Source: Patescibacteria group bacterium
GTDB taxonomy: Bacteria > Patescibacteriota > Patescibacteriia > 2-12-FULL-60-25
DNA length: 64,000 bases
Reading direction: 5' to 3'
NCBI GenBank assembly: GCA_018061025.1
Contig: JAGOUY010000002.1
Span: forward strand, 1 to 64,000
The translations under genes were made by a program, and so were the position numbers. The notes beneath the pieces are model-generated. The model was not told the origin of the DNA. It was given only the letters and a program-made list of their open reading frames with translations, and ran no database searches. This document shows positions 1-8,800 of this stretch, piece after piece (within the stretch, counting starts at the first letter, position 1; the number at the start of each line of letters is the position of its first letter).

Positions 1-719
1 TTGCAATGAGGGCATCTGGGGTGGGACATGACCCCAAGAGTGCCGGAAAAAGCTTGTGTGGATACATTTCATCAATGCAGGCTTCATCAAACCTCACTTT
101 TCACCCACAGGGGATGCAACAGTGCGAATACAGAGGCTCCTATCCAGATCTTCATCACGTGATAGCATTGATGCAGAAGGAGAACCCAAGTATAAAAATA
201 AGCCTATTTCTTCCAAAAGACTTAGAGGACGTATTTCTTGGACTTTCTGAAGAAAAAGCTTTTGATATTATTGGCTACATACCCGAACCAGAAAGTATAG
301 ACCAAGTTGACTACGAGGTTCTAACAGAAGTGGTAAAGTACTTATTAAACAATGCAAAACCCCTAAGCCCTGATGCGAGTCTTCGGGTACCAAATTTTGA
401 AGAAAAAATAAGCTTCAATCAACTAAGCAAAGAAGTCGGCGCACTGCTTAACACCGCTAGTTTTCAGGCATCAGTGCTTTATGATTTCTTCCAAAACAAT
501 AGTGCTTATTCTCGGCAAAACTTGAGAGATATCTTTTCAGATATTTATAATAGCGGACTGCAAGAGTTTAATGGTACCATCACAAATAGGAGTGACCTTA
601 TCTTTTTCTATATCTTGAAGATGAGTTCACCCAAAGACAGCAAGAGTGCGCAGGATGCAACCTTAGTCCTTATGTCGTATTTTTTCGAGTCATGCGACAT
701 TTTTGAAGAGCCTAAATAA
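1..719 (+). CDS. ABC-3C system effector/C-terminal-domain subunit, 5'-truncated by window edge
   Basis: The reading frame is open to the left edge, so the true start lies outside; the first internal ATG is at 6. I see no recognisable catalytic motif in the visible N-terminal part. The last ~110 residues (from about residue 125, motif 'FEEKISFNQLSKEV') are helical and end in a region rich in F, Y and D, in the style of the shared C-terminal domain of ABC three-component (ABC-3C) systems. The next two genes are the middle component and the ATPase, with only 1 bp and a 10 bp overlap between them, so all three are probably one operon. In ABC-3C systems this subunit normally carries a toxic or nuclease N-terminal domain; here that part is missing or unrecognised. 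The family call rests mainly on neighbours. Confidence 0.6.
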   Translation, partial: AMRASGVGHDPKSAGKSLCGYISSMQASSNLTFHPQGMQQCEYRGSYPDLHHVIALMQKENPSIKISLFLPKDLEDVFLGLSEEKAFDIIGYIPEPESIDQVDYEVLTEVVKYLLNNAKPLSPDASLRVPNFEEKISFNQLSKEVGALLNTASFQASVLYDFFQNNSAYSRQNLRDIFSDIYNSGLQEFNGTITNRSDLIFFYILKMSSPKDSKSAQDATLVLMSYFFESCDIFEEPK

Positions 720-720
720 T

Positions 721-966
721 ATGATATTTCCAGCAAAGCATATTAGGCTGTCCGAATCACTGCTAGGGCTAAGCGCCTTTGTTTTGAGTTTTCTAGATAC
801 ACCAAAGAATGTAGATCAGCTTTGGAAAGATGTAAAAAGAATTAACAGCTCAACGCATTTCCCCGCACAACATTCTTACGATAATTTGCTGTTAACCCTA
901 GACTATCTTTATCTAGTCGATGCGGTGAATATAAACAGGAGTGGATATATAAGTATATGCGACTAA
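721..966 (+). CDS. ABC-3C middle component (small subunit)
   Basis: An 81-residue protein. I chose the ATG at 721, one base after the upstream stop, over a TTG at 703 because the family typically begins with a hydrophobic 'MI.P.KHI....SLLGL' segment, which is what follows 721. The body looks like a small winged-helix protein (repeated Leu, then 'QLWKDV' and a C-terminal 'LDYLYLVDAV...G' hairpin). Its size, sequence style and place between the effector subunit and the ATPase fit the middle component (MC) of ABC-3C systems, proposed to bridge or gate the other two. It overlaps the ATPase gene by 10 bp, which suggests translational coupling. Confidence 0.65.
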   Translation: MIFPAKHIRLSESLLGLSAFVLSFLDTPKNVDQLWKDVKRINSSTHFPAQHSYDNLLLTLDYLYLVDAVNINRSGYISICD

Positions 967-2693
967 AAAAGCTTTACTCGAATAAAAATACTTTTCACAC
1001 CGTTGAATTTAAATCCGGAGTTAATTTTATTGTTGGTGCGGCTACTAAAAAAAATAAAAGCAATACACAAAAAACATACAATGGAGTCGGCAAATCTCTC
1101 TTAATTAAATTGATCGACTTCTGTCTAGCGTGCGATACAGTAGATGAATTTTCGAAGAAGCTCACAGATTGGGAATTCACTCTAATCTTTGAGACACAAG
1201 GGCAGGAGTACACTGCGACGAGATCGACTCTAAAGCAGCAGAAAATTGTTTTGAATGGTGAAGAAATAAGTCTTGATAAGTTTCGAGAGTATTTTGCAGA
1301 TAAGGTGTTCGGCATAATCAGCCCAATTAGTTTTTTGACATGGAGGACGCTGATGTCTCGCTTTCTAAGGCCGAGAAAAGAAAGTTATGTAAAATTTGAT
1401 TCAACTTCCAGTAAAGAACCACCTTATACGCAGCTGATAAACACCGCCTACCTGCTTGGATTAGATATCGATTTAATTGAAAAAAAGAAGGGCTTAAAAA
1501 ATGAATTAACAAGGATCGAAACAGCGAAATCAAATTTGACTAACGATGAAATTTTCAAAAAGTACTTCACTCAAAACGGAGGTACCGATATTGATATTGA
1601 AGCTGCTAACTTAGAGGACAAAATCCTGGACTTAAAGCGCATTCTCAGCTCTTTTGAGGTTTCAGAAAGCTACTATGATATCCAACGGGGAGCTGATGAC
1701 TTAAAATATGAAGGTCAGGAAGTAAAAAACCGTATTACAATTCTACAAAACTCTTTAAAGCAGATCGATAAGACATTGGAAATAAAAACTGATATAACTC
1801 CAGACACTATAACCAAACTCTACGAAGAAGCTAAACAGCAATTATCAGCCAATGTAGTAAAAACCCTAAAAGAAGTTAGCGAGTTTCATACAAAGCTATT
1901 AACAGAAAGAAAAACACGAATCTTGGCGGAAAAAAAACGTATTTCTCGTGAAATAACAGAATTAGAGATACGAAGAAAAGAACTTGGCAGCAAACTCGAT
2001 GATGCTCTTAAGTTTCTGGGGAAACATAAAGCATTAGATGAGTTTGTTGCCATTAATACAAAATTAGCCAATCTTACTAATAGCTTAGACAAGCTCAAAA
2101 GTTACAAGGGTCTGTTACAGGAATACCAAAATAAAACCGATGAAATCGGCATTGCATTTAGCGAAGAAAACATTAGAACCAATAATTACCTATCCACAGC
2201 CCAATCTCTACTCGAGCAGAATCTAAATAAATTTCGTCTTATATCCAGAAGATTTTATGCGGATAAAGCGGGCGGAATAGAGGTTAAACAAAATAAAGGA
2301 AATAACCAGATTCGTTTTGATATCAATGTTCAGATTGATGACGACACCTCTGATGGGGTGAACGAAGTTAAGATATTTTGTTTTGATCTTACAGTTCTCT
2401 TAACCAAGCATAATCACTGGGTCAATTTTATATTTCATGATAGTCGTCTTTTTAGTAATATAGATCCAAGACAGCGAGCGACTTTATTTCGTTTGTGTGA
2501 GGAGTATTCAAAAACAGATAATTTCCAATACATTGCAACCGTAAACGAGGACCAGGTGGAATCCGTAAGAGAGCACTATTCAGCGCTTGATTATACTACA
2601 ATCATAGAAAATAATATTATTCTTAGACTAACTGATGAATCTGACTCTTCTAAGTTATTGGGTATTCAAGCAAACATTGATTATGAGAAATAA
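957..2693 (+). CDS. ABC-3C SMC-like ATPase (DUF2326-type)
   Basis: A 578-residue ATPase of the SMC/RecF/Rad50 style. The Walker A motif 'NGVGKSLLI' lies at about residues 42-50 after a typical N-terminal beta hairpin. A long Lys/Glu-rich coiled coil runs from about 170 to 420. The C-terminal lobe has the Walker B-like 'VNFIFHDSRLF' near 487-498, with D-S as in DUF2326 ATPases. In ABC-3C systems this subunit senses a trigger, often invading nucleic acid, and activates the effector. AT-rich composition unlike the genes after 4 kb, and an adjacent recombinase remnant, suggest horizontal acquisition. It is the last gene of the operon; no clear terminator follows. Confidence 0.8.
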   Translation: MRLKKLYSNKNTFHTVEFKSGVNFIVGAATKKNKSNTQKTYNGVGKSLLIKLIDFCLACDTVDEFSKKLTDWEFTLIFETQGQEYTATRSTLKQQKIVLNGEEISLDKFREYFADKVFGIISPISFLTWRTLMSRFLRPRKESYVKFDSTSSKEPPYTQLINTAYLLGLDIDLIEKKKGLKNELTRIETAKSNLTNDEIFKKYFTQNGGTDIDIEAANLEDKILDLKRILSSFEVSESYYDIQRGADDLKYEGQEVKNRITILQNSLKQIDKTLEIKTDITPDTITKLYEEAKQQLSANVVKTLKEVSEFHTKLLTERKTRILAEKKRISREITELEIRRKELGSKLDDALKFLGKHKALDEFVAINTKLANLTNSLDKLKSYKGLLQEYQNKTDEIGIAFSEENIRTNNYLSTAQSLLEQNLNKFRLISRRFYADKAGGIEVKQNKGNNQIRFDINVQIDDDTSDGVNEVKIFCFDLTVLLTKHNHWVNFIFHDSRLFSNIDPRQRATLFRLCEEYSKTDNFQYIATVNEDQVESVREHYSALDYTTIIENNIILRLTDESDSSKLLGIQANIDYEK

Positions 2694-2703
2694 GCTCTTT
2701 AAC

Positions 2704-3176
2704 CTAAGCCGTACATAGCGTTATTCTTTCATTCTTGTATAATAAGCGACTTTTAAGGTTACCTAATAACCCTCTCTTTTCTGTAACACTCCCTTCTCTT
2801 AGGAAGTATTTTGCATAATTCCGAATGTCCACTTTTAGATCCTCTGGAGTCTGTTTTATTTTTGCTCCTAATACACCGCTCTGAAACCTATTCAAAGCCT
2901 CACCTCATCCTCGAACTTGTGCCGTATACCCAGCTCATTAATATCTAGCTCGCCAAATATCCGAATAAGCTCCTCAATAAGTTCATGTTCCCGTATATAA
3001 AGATTCTTACAATTCCGATCCCTGCCCCGTCAGCATCCATAGTAGATATACCTCATCGGTGTCCCATCTTTTAAAACCTTGTATTTCTCTTCCGCTGAGA
3101 TCCCTAATCCACAAAGTCCACATGTAAATATCTCCGTAAACGAAAATCCTTTCGTTTCACGAACGATCTAGTCTCG
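2704..3176 (-). pseudogene. Degraded C-terminal part of a large serine recombinase
   Basis: Reading the minus strand from about 3165 gives 'VRETKGFSFTEIFTCG', then 'CGLGISAEEKYKVLKDG', then 'MRYIYYGC', a zinc-ribbon Cys pair and the Tyr-rich strand typical of serine recombinases. One in-frame TGA follows directly after that Cys (about 3031). The frame then continues as 'RGRDRNCKNLYIREHEL' and an amphipathic helix to a stop near 2907. A shift of frame picks up 'FQSGVLGAKIKQTPEDLKV', 'IRNYAKYFLREGS' and 'LGNLKSRLLYKNERI', the usual C-terminal end of the family, finishing at 2704. No catalytic resolvase domain is present upstream. It is therefore a remnant with at least one stop and one frameshift, probably left by the event that brought in the neighbouring ABC-3C genes. 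Confidence 0.8.
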
Positions 3177-3199
3177 CTTCAATTGAACCTGGAAAATAG

Positions 3200-3970
3200 C
3201 TATCGTCGCAAACTAGCGCACAATTTTTCGCTCACTCCCCAAAGCCCCTGAAACCAAATCCGATAGGCATCCGCAATTTTTCGGTTCACGATGACGGTAA
3301 AAGATGCTTGATCGTCAATGGTATCCAGCTTCGCCACGGTGGAAATAACAACGTGATCACCAAAAATATCAATCGCCGCAGGAGAGGAATAGCTTTTTGG
3401 TAAAAACCGATAATGACTTTTAAGAAGCGAGGTAATCTTTGAATCAGATGTTTTTACCTCATGATCATACAGCACGTGAAACTCAATAGACTTTTGTTGA
3501 GCTTGTTGCGTAAATGATTGAAAAAACGAACGCAGTCTCGGATCACTCCAAGCACCCTTCCCGCCAATGACGTATACGTCTTGCCCAACGCGAAGAATAT
3601 CGCGCAGGTAGTTTTTCCACCCTTCTAGTCCACGATAGACGTATACATCCTCCTGATGAGATTCATTTTGATACAGCTTCTGTAAATCGGGTAAGACTTT
3701 TTCAAAGCTCAGACGTTTCTCATCTATTTTCTCAAGAAACTTTTTTGGATCAACCGCTTGATAGAAAATATCTCTCCCTGTGCGAATTTCAAAAACAAAC
3801 CCTTTTTCAATGAGGCGTTGGAGTGAATCATACGCATTTCGACGATTCACCTGAGCTTTTGTCGAGAGCGTTCCCGCAGAGGATTCCCCAAGACTAAGAA
3901 GGGCTTCATAGAGAAGCGCCTCATTCTTTGAGAGGTCGAGCTGTGTAAGTATTTCGCTATATAGAGCCAT
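3200..3970 (-). CDS. TrmB-family transcriptional regulator
   Basis: A 256-residue protein. Residues ~1-75 form a winged helix-turn-helix ('LDLSKNEALLYEALLSLGE', then 'VNRRNAYDSLQRLIEKGFV'), the N-terminal TrmB/HTH_Iclr-like DNA-binding fold. The C-terminal ~150 residues ('VYVYRGLEGWKNYLRDILRVG...VYVIGG') match the TrmB-type PLD-like effector domain. The start at 3970 begins exactly at the HTH; a longer frame to 4048 would add an unrelated tail. A perfect 18 bp palindrome covers the start codon and an extended -10 lies just upstream, so autorepression is likely. It is divergent from the secreted protein gene at 4080, a plausible target. The ligand is unknown. Confidence 0.8.
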   Translation of the reverse strand: MALYSEILTQLDLSKNEALLYEALLSLGESSAGTLSTKAQVNRRNAYDSLQRLIEKGFVFEIRTGRDIFYQAVDPKKFLEKIDEKRLSFEKVLPDLQKLYQNESHQEDVYVYRGLEGWKNYLRDILRVGQDVYVIGGKGAWSDPRLRSFFQSFTQQAQQKSIEFHVLYDHEVKTSDSKITSLLKSHYRFLPKSYSSPAAIDIFGDHVVISTVAKLDTIDDQASFTVIVNRKIADAYRIWFQGLWGVSEKLCASLRR

Positions 3971-3984
3971 AGTATTTACTATGG
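3967..3984. promoter_or_regulatory. Perfect palindromic operator over the TrmB-like start codon
   Basis: The sequence CCATAGTATTTACTATGG is an exact inverted repeat with 8-base arms and a 2-base centre. It contains the minus-strand start codon at 3968-3970 and lies just downstream of a minus-strand extended -10 (TGCTATACT, positions 3996 to 3988). A repressor dimer bound here would block both transcription start and the start codon. The inference of autoregulation comes from the position and symmetry only. Confidence 0.6.
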
Positions 3985-3987
3985 TGT

Positions 3988-3996
3988 AGTATAGCA
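3988..3996 (-). promoter_or_regulatory. Extended -10 promoter of the TrmB-like regulator
   Basis: On the minus strand this reads TGCTATACT, a TGn extended -10 element whose expected start is near 3981, about ten bases before the ATG at 3970. No convincing -35 is seen. The same extended -10 type recurs upstream of several other genes in the window. Confidence 0.5.
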
Positions 3997-4079
3997 CCAT
4001 ATGGCCATCTTTGCCACTCATACACAAAAATCTATCTTTTCGATGCAACGGAGCCGTTCATCAAAACAAGGAGGGTCCA

Positions 4080-4634
4080 ATGCATCGTTCATTCATCCGG
4101 TATGTTCTCGTCACGACGCTCGCCCTCGCCGTCTTTCTCATCGGCGGGGCAAGGCCGGCTCAGGCACAAACTCGCTCCTTCTCCTGCTACGGCCTCCTCG
4201 ATCTCGCGCCCATGGCCATCGGACTCGAAGGGGCGTGTTCTTACGGCAGCCCTCGTGTCTCCTGGGGCGTATTCGCGGGAATGTATCATCCGCGAAGCAT
4301 CGACGCGTTTAGGCCGAACGTCGAAGGGTACGGCTTCGTCGATGTCGGTCTATGGGGGACGTGGCGCTCGAGCCTGTACCTGGGCACGGGCTGGACGGAA
4401 GCGACCGGCGTGACCGCACGCTCCTTCCTCGTCATCACCAACCCCGGGTGGACCGTCGCTCCCTGGATGAATCTCTACGGCCACACGAACTTCAACGTCA
4501 CGTCATACGCCCAGGTTCGCGCTGGCCTTCGTATCAAGGCAGGATCGCATGCGGCTCTCGTCTTCTACGGCGAGGTCCCATTCACCGCTCCGATCGCTGG
4601 CGTCCCACTCGGTGTCGTCGTGGTGTTCTACTGA
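4080..4634 (+). CDS. Secreted protein of unknown function, possibly beta-rich
   Basis: A 184-residue product with a clear signal peptide ('MHRSFIRYVLVTTLALAVFL' then '...ARPAQAQ', cleavage after AQA). The mature part is rich in alternating aromatic, Gly and hydrophobic residues and ends in 'PLGVVVVFY', a pattern seen in small beta-sheet or barrel-like secreted proteins. I do not recognise a family. The start is fixed by a strong Shine-Dalgarno AAGGAGGG at 4068-4075, rare in this window. The gene is markedly GC-richer than the AT-rich genes to its left, suggesting transfer. It is divergent from the TrmB-like regulator, which may control it. Confidence 0.6.
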   Translation: MHRSFIRYVLVTTLALAVFLIGGARPAQAQTRSFSCYGLLDLAPMAIGLEGACSYGSPRVSWGVFAGMYHPRSIDAFRPNVEGYGFVDVGLWGTWRSSLYLGTGWTEATGVTARSFLVITNPGWTVAPWMNLYGHTNFNVTSYAQVRAGLRIKAGSHAALVFYGEVPFTAPIAGVPLGVVVVFY

Positions 4635-4707
4635 GCCTTCCACAAGGTCTGACGCTTCATGCACACGTGAGGCGTCAGACCGATCTCTTCTCCATTTTTC
4701 AGACAAT

Positions 4708-5598
4708 ATGACCCAAGAATCCCATATCCCTAACATGTTTGAACAAGAGGCACACTTCGCAAATATTTCTATTTCTGTAGATCCCATCAATCGATCTCGG
4801 ACGGAGGACGATGACAATGTCATGGCAATTTTGTATGAAGAACAACCGCTCGAGTGGGAATTTACAAAAGATCTGATAAAAACCACCATCAACCAATGCT
4901 CCGGCAATATCGATTTTCTTGATGTTGGAACGGGCAGCGGCGTATGGTCGATCCTTGTTTGCAAAAATATCGGAGCAAAGCGCGTAGTCGGCATCGATAA
5001 GAGCTCACGCGCCATCCAGATGGCACGAAAAAACGCAGAAAAGAATTGTGTAAGCTTTGAATTGCGTCATGAATTTTATAATATGAATTCAGCTCCTCAC
5101 GCATCTGCCAAAGTGATCGGCTTAAATCCCCCCTATCATCTTTATCCCGCCGAAATCGAAATGACCGTTCCACAACACGGTCGTGGCGGAATCGACGGCC
5201 AACAAGTATTCCGCGAACAACTCTGTACGGCTAATTATCACCTCGCGAATGATGGCATCGTTATCTTCAACCAAATGTGTCTCGGCAAGGATGATCGACC
5301 TGCTTTTCTTGATTACATTCCTCACCTCATACAGGAATCTAGTATTACCTATGCCAACATCTTTGAGCCAATAGATACGGCTAATTTTTTGAAGAGGGTC
5401 TATGAAGATAGGTTTTTAGAGTATCAACAATCCATTTCAAGTAAATATCCTCAGCTATTTCTCTGCGATGGCATCATCAAAAAAGACGGGAGGCAAAACA
5501 TTACGCGTGTCCAGCACGGAATTGACCTAAAAGGCAGAAGCTGGAAAGACCGCATAGAAGCACACCGTGAATTAGTGAAGCACTCAAAAATCACATAA
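4708..5598 (+). CDS. SAM-dependent methyltransferase with NPPY motif
   Basis: A 296-residue class I methyltransferase. Motif I is 'LDVGTGSG' (about residues 71-78), the acidic end of strand 2 is 'VVGIDKSS' (about 93-100), and the catalytic 'LNPPYHLY' is near 139-146. The NPPY loop places it with the PrmA/HemK/RlmG-type enzymes that methylate an amide or an exocyclic amine. The substrate cannot be told from sequence; the C-terminal ~110 residues are unusual and may bind it. I chose the ATG at 4708 because codons upstream in the frame overlap the preceding gene and look non-coding. It stands alone, followed by an intergenic repeat and a new promoter. Confidence 0.7.
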   Translation: MTQESHIPNMFEQEAHFANISISVDPINRSRTEDDDNVMAILYEEQPLEWEFTKDLIKTTINQCSGNIDFLDVGTGSGVWSILVCKNIGAKRVVGIDKSSRAIQMARKNAEKNCVSFELRHEFYNMNSAPHASAKVIGLNPPYHLYPAEIEMTVPQHGRGGIDGQQVFREQLCTANYHLANDGIVIFNQMCLGKDDRPAFLDYIPHLIQESSITYANIFEPIDTANFLKRVYEDRFLEYQQSISSKYPQLFLCDGIIKKDGRQNITRVQHGIDLKGRSWKDRIEAHRELVKHSKIT

Positions 5599-5671
5599 AG
5601 ATGTGAACTACGCCTTGGAAATATCCCCCGAAAAACATGATTGCAGCGTCTCATTTTGTTTCATTTTGACC

Positions 5672-5728
5672 CCTAAAAAAGCCCTTGGGTACAAGCTTTC
5701 CCAGTTACCTACCTCGCCTGCACCGCCA
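5672..5728 (+). repeat. Dispersed 57 bp repeat, copy A
   Basis: It starts with CCTAAAAAAGCCCTTGG and continues with a pyrimidine-rich stretch and 'TTACCTACCTCG...CCGCCA'. A second copy in the same orientation is at 11026-11083; the first 17 bases are identical and the rest is clearly related. Both copies lie in an intergenic gap 100-200 bp upstream of a promoter and start codon. Function unknown. Confidence 0.65.
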
Positions 5729-5762
5729 CGTAAAAACTAGGCATATCGCGTAGTTTTTACGT
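5728..5762. other. 12 bp perfect stem-loop
   Basis: ACGTAAAAACTA and TAGTTTTTACGT pair perfectly around an 11-base loop. It sits between the repeat copy at 5672 and the promoter at 5792. There is no T-run directly after it, so a factor-independent terminator is unlikely; it could be an operator or RNA processing site for the flanking genes. Confidence 0.4.
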
Positions 5763-5791
5763 TGTAGCCTACGCATAACCGTCAGAACCTA

Positions 5792-5800
5792 TGCTATAAT
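5792..5800 (+). promoter_or_regulatory. Extended -10 promoter of the transglutaminase-like gene
   Basis: TGCTATAAT is a consensus extended -10. The expected transcription start is about 5807, only six bases before the ATG at 5813, so the transcript would be nearly leaderless. No good -35 is visible. Confidence 0.6.
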
Positions 5801-5812
5801 AATTAAAATAGT

Positions 5813-8800
5813 ATGCCCCCCGAACTAAAACGCGGATCTCGACAAGAGCTCATAAGAGTCGAGGAGCAATTCGGTAGAACACCGCCTGGCACTGAACGTT
5901 TTGATAGTGAAGACTGGGAAAAAGAACGGGATGCGGTAATAGATGAAGTCGCAAAAGCTCTTGAAACAAACATCCTTACAGATGTAGAAGCCTTTGAGCT
6001 AACGTGCGTTATGTCACGCCATAGCCTAAAGGATGGATTAGCCTTGGCAAAAAAGACACAGCTCGATGGAGCCAGCGTAGCAGATCTCTTACGCGAGTAC
6101 GGAGGAAAACACGACGCTCAGCAAAAACTCGTCGCAGGACAGCCCCTACGAGAACGCATCCTTCAATTTGTAGATTACCGTAGCGCATCCCCTTTAAGCT
6201 TCGTAGCCTCGAATGGTAGCTGGCGAGACCGTGAAAAACGCGCAGATGAATTTATTGCTTGTGCACGTGATTTTGTAGATAAAGATTCAGAATTGGAATT
6301 AAAAATAAAAACCCTCCTTCGAGAGGATAGTGACAAAGACCCGAATCGACCGGGCGGGAGTGGCATCACAGCCCCCTCATTCGATCAATCGAACAAACAA
6401 ATATTAGCCCTTAAAGACAAGATTGATCGTCTCTACGAACCATTTTACGATAACCCTTCCCCCGAAGGAGCAGGAAAACCCAAAATAAGAGAGATATCCC
6501 CCCTCGTTTCTGAAGCAAATGAATACTTGAGGGAATGGACGGAAATCGCCTCGTCAAAACCCGTCTTTTTTGTTCCTGTCCAAGAATGGCTGTTTAAAAA
6601 ATTATTCAATGCAAAAGTTGCCATTACAGGCTTGCATTGGCCAGACGTCGAGGTAGAAAGCGCCATCGTCCCTGGAAAAAAACTCCTTCTTCGAGAGGCA
6701 GTCAAAGAGTATCAACAAGCTTCTAAGAACGGAGATGTTAATCACGATTGGGCGCTAAAACGATTATTCGCAGAACCTATAGAGGACCAAACTACCACCA
6801 TTTCTTTAAAAATACTTCCAGATTGTTTAAAATATTTAGGCATCGATCCAACTCAACTAGACGTTCAAGGTCTCATTAAACGTAATTCTGTCGCCAAACT
6901 CGAACTCACCTTTAAAATACGCTGTCGCCAATACGCAGACGCCCTCACCAAAGAACGACAACAGCTGGAGCAAAAACGAGCGGTCCTGAAAGCACGGAAA
7001 AGAAGTGTAGATGCTGTTGAATATGATTTACGCGCCACCCAAGAACTAGAACGAATGCTAGCTCAACTAGCGAAAGGCGAGATGGACATTGACGCCCTTA
7101 ACAAACGCTCTTTCCATTCAGCAGCAAACCGTTCTTTTACCGGAGATGTCCAAGAACGCAATCTTACTACAGCCATCCAATCAAGAGGGATCCTTGAAAC
7201 GTTACGTAATTTTACAAATACGGAAGCACGCGAAGCTCGCCCAGCAAAATATGACCACTTCTCTCGAACAGAAATGGAGGGAGTTTTTCAACAGGTATTT
7301 CCAGCCATTGAGCTGGCAGAGTTAAAGAGGAGACGCACATACAACAGGGCAGAGCGGGATATCACAACAAAAAGGCACGAAGCAAAAATCTGGAATGCAG
7401 AATCTTACTTTGATCCTGAAGATGAGAGCTATGGCGTCGATGGTGATCCAAAAGAGGCTTACCCAAAAGAGTTGATGAAAATTTCGCAGCCCGTGGACGC
7501 AATTCTTGTCACCGGCGTATACGATACACGCGACGAGAATGAAGGGAGATGGAAGACGACGAATACAACCCACGATACCGACTCACCACATGACCTCCCT
7601 CGTACGACGGCTATTTTTGAGCTTGCCGCAAAAGTAGGCATGGTACTCCCCGTCGCTCTCCACGGGATACACGATCCCCACGTAATTGGAATTACAGACA
7701 AAGGGAGGCAAGTTCCCGTGGTCGTAAAAAAAGATGCGGTTGGCCGCCTTATCGTAGAAAGCTTTCCCTCAACGGTACAACGTATTGCCTACGCCCAAGA
7801 AGTACCTGCACTACTCCCAGCGGTGACGGATGTCTCAGAACAAGTTTACACGATCTGGCAAGCTCAACGAGAGAAACACGGAGAGGATAAAGGCCGCCAG
7901 ACACCAGAACAAGCGTTTCGTTTATTACCCACGGACTGCAAAAAATTTGTAGAAGAAGTCCGGTCACTCGCTCCCGCAGAACGAGTGCGGCACATAGAGC
8001 GGTTCGTACGCGCCATTGGCTACTATGACTTTCGGAATGGCGAGACCGAAGGAGAACGCGTAGGCACCTCTCTCAAAGTGCGTTGGGAACTCATGCGTCA
8101 ACGCATGAAACTCTTGCAGGCAGAATCCCCTAAAGACCCTGCTCTTGCCGCAAAGAAAATCGCGGGTGTTTGTGTTGATTTTCAAGAACTGACAACTACC
8201 CTCCTTCGTGCCGCTGGTTGCATCGCCGGAAAACTCAGCGCACTACGCGTCCACAATGAAACAAAAGTAACTTCACAAGATGCGCACGCACTATCCTATG
8301 TCGAATGGCCAACAGACAATGGTGGATCCATGCGCATCCCCGTTGACGGTACGCCAAACGGAACAAACGCCGAAGAGGAAAAAGTTTTAGATAGGATCCA
8401 AGAAGCGACTCAGGAAGAACGCGCCGATAAACTTGCCGCGCATCGTTTTGAGGATGAAATGGAAATAAACGAGGAAGGGCAACAAAAAGCCCCTGCCGCA
8501 TTAGAGAAAGAGCGGGAACCTTTACGCAAGCTACCTCCCACCCCTTTAGAAGAAATGTCCGTAAAAAAGAAACCACCATCCCAGGCAAAGGAACGAATGA
8601 CGGAGTACCTGAGGACTTCGTTATCCGCACAGGAAACCCATGCCCTCTACCGCTTGGTAAGTTGGATGGCCTATAGTGGAGCCCTAGAAGAATTAGCTCA
8701 GTTAGGCGACACACCCAGCGCCTTCCATCGAGAAGGCCAAATAAAGATGGAAATTGCTCAGATATATACCGACGGACTAAAGGAAACAATGCCCCAGACT

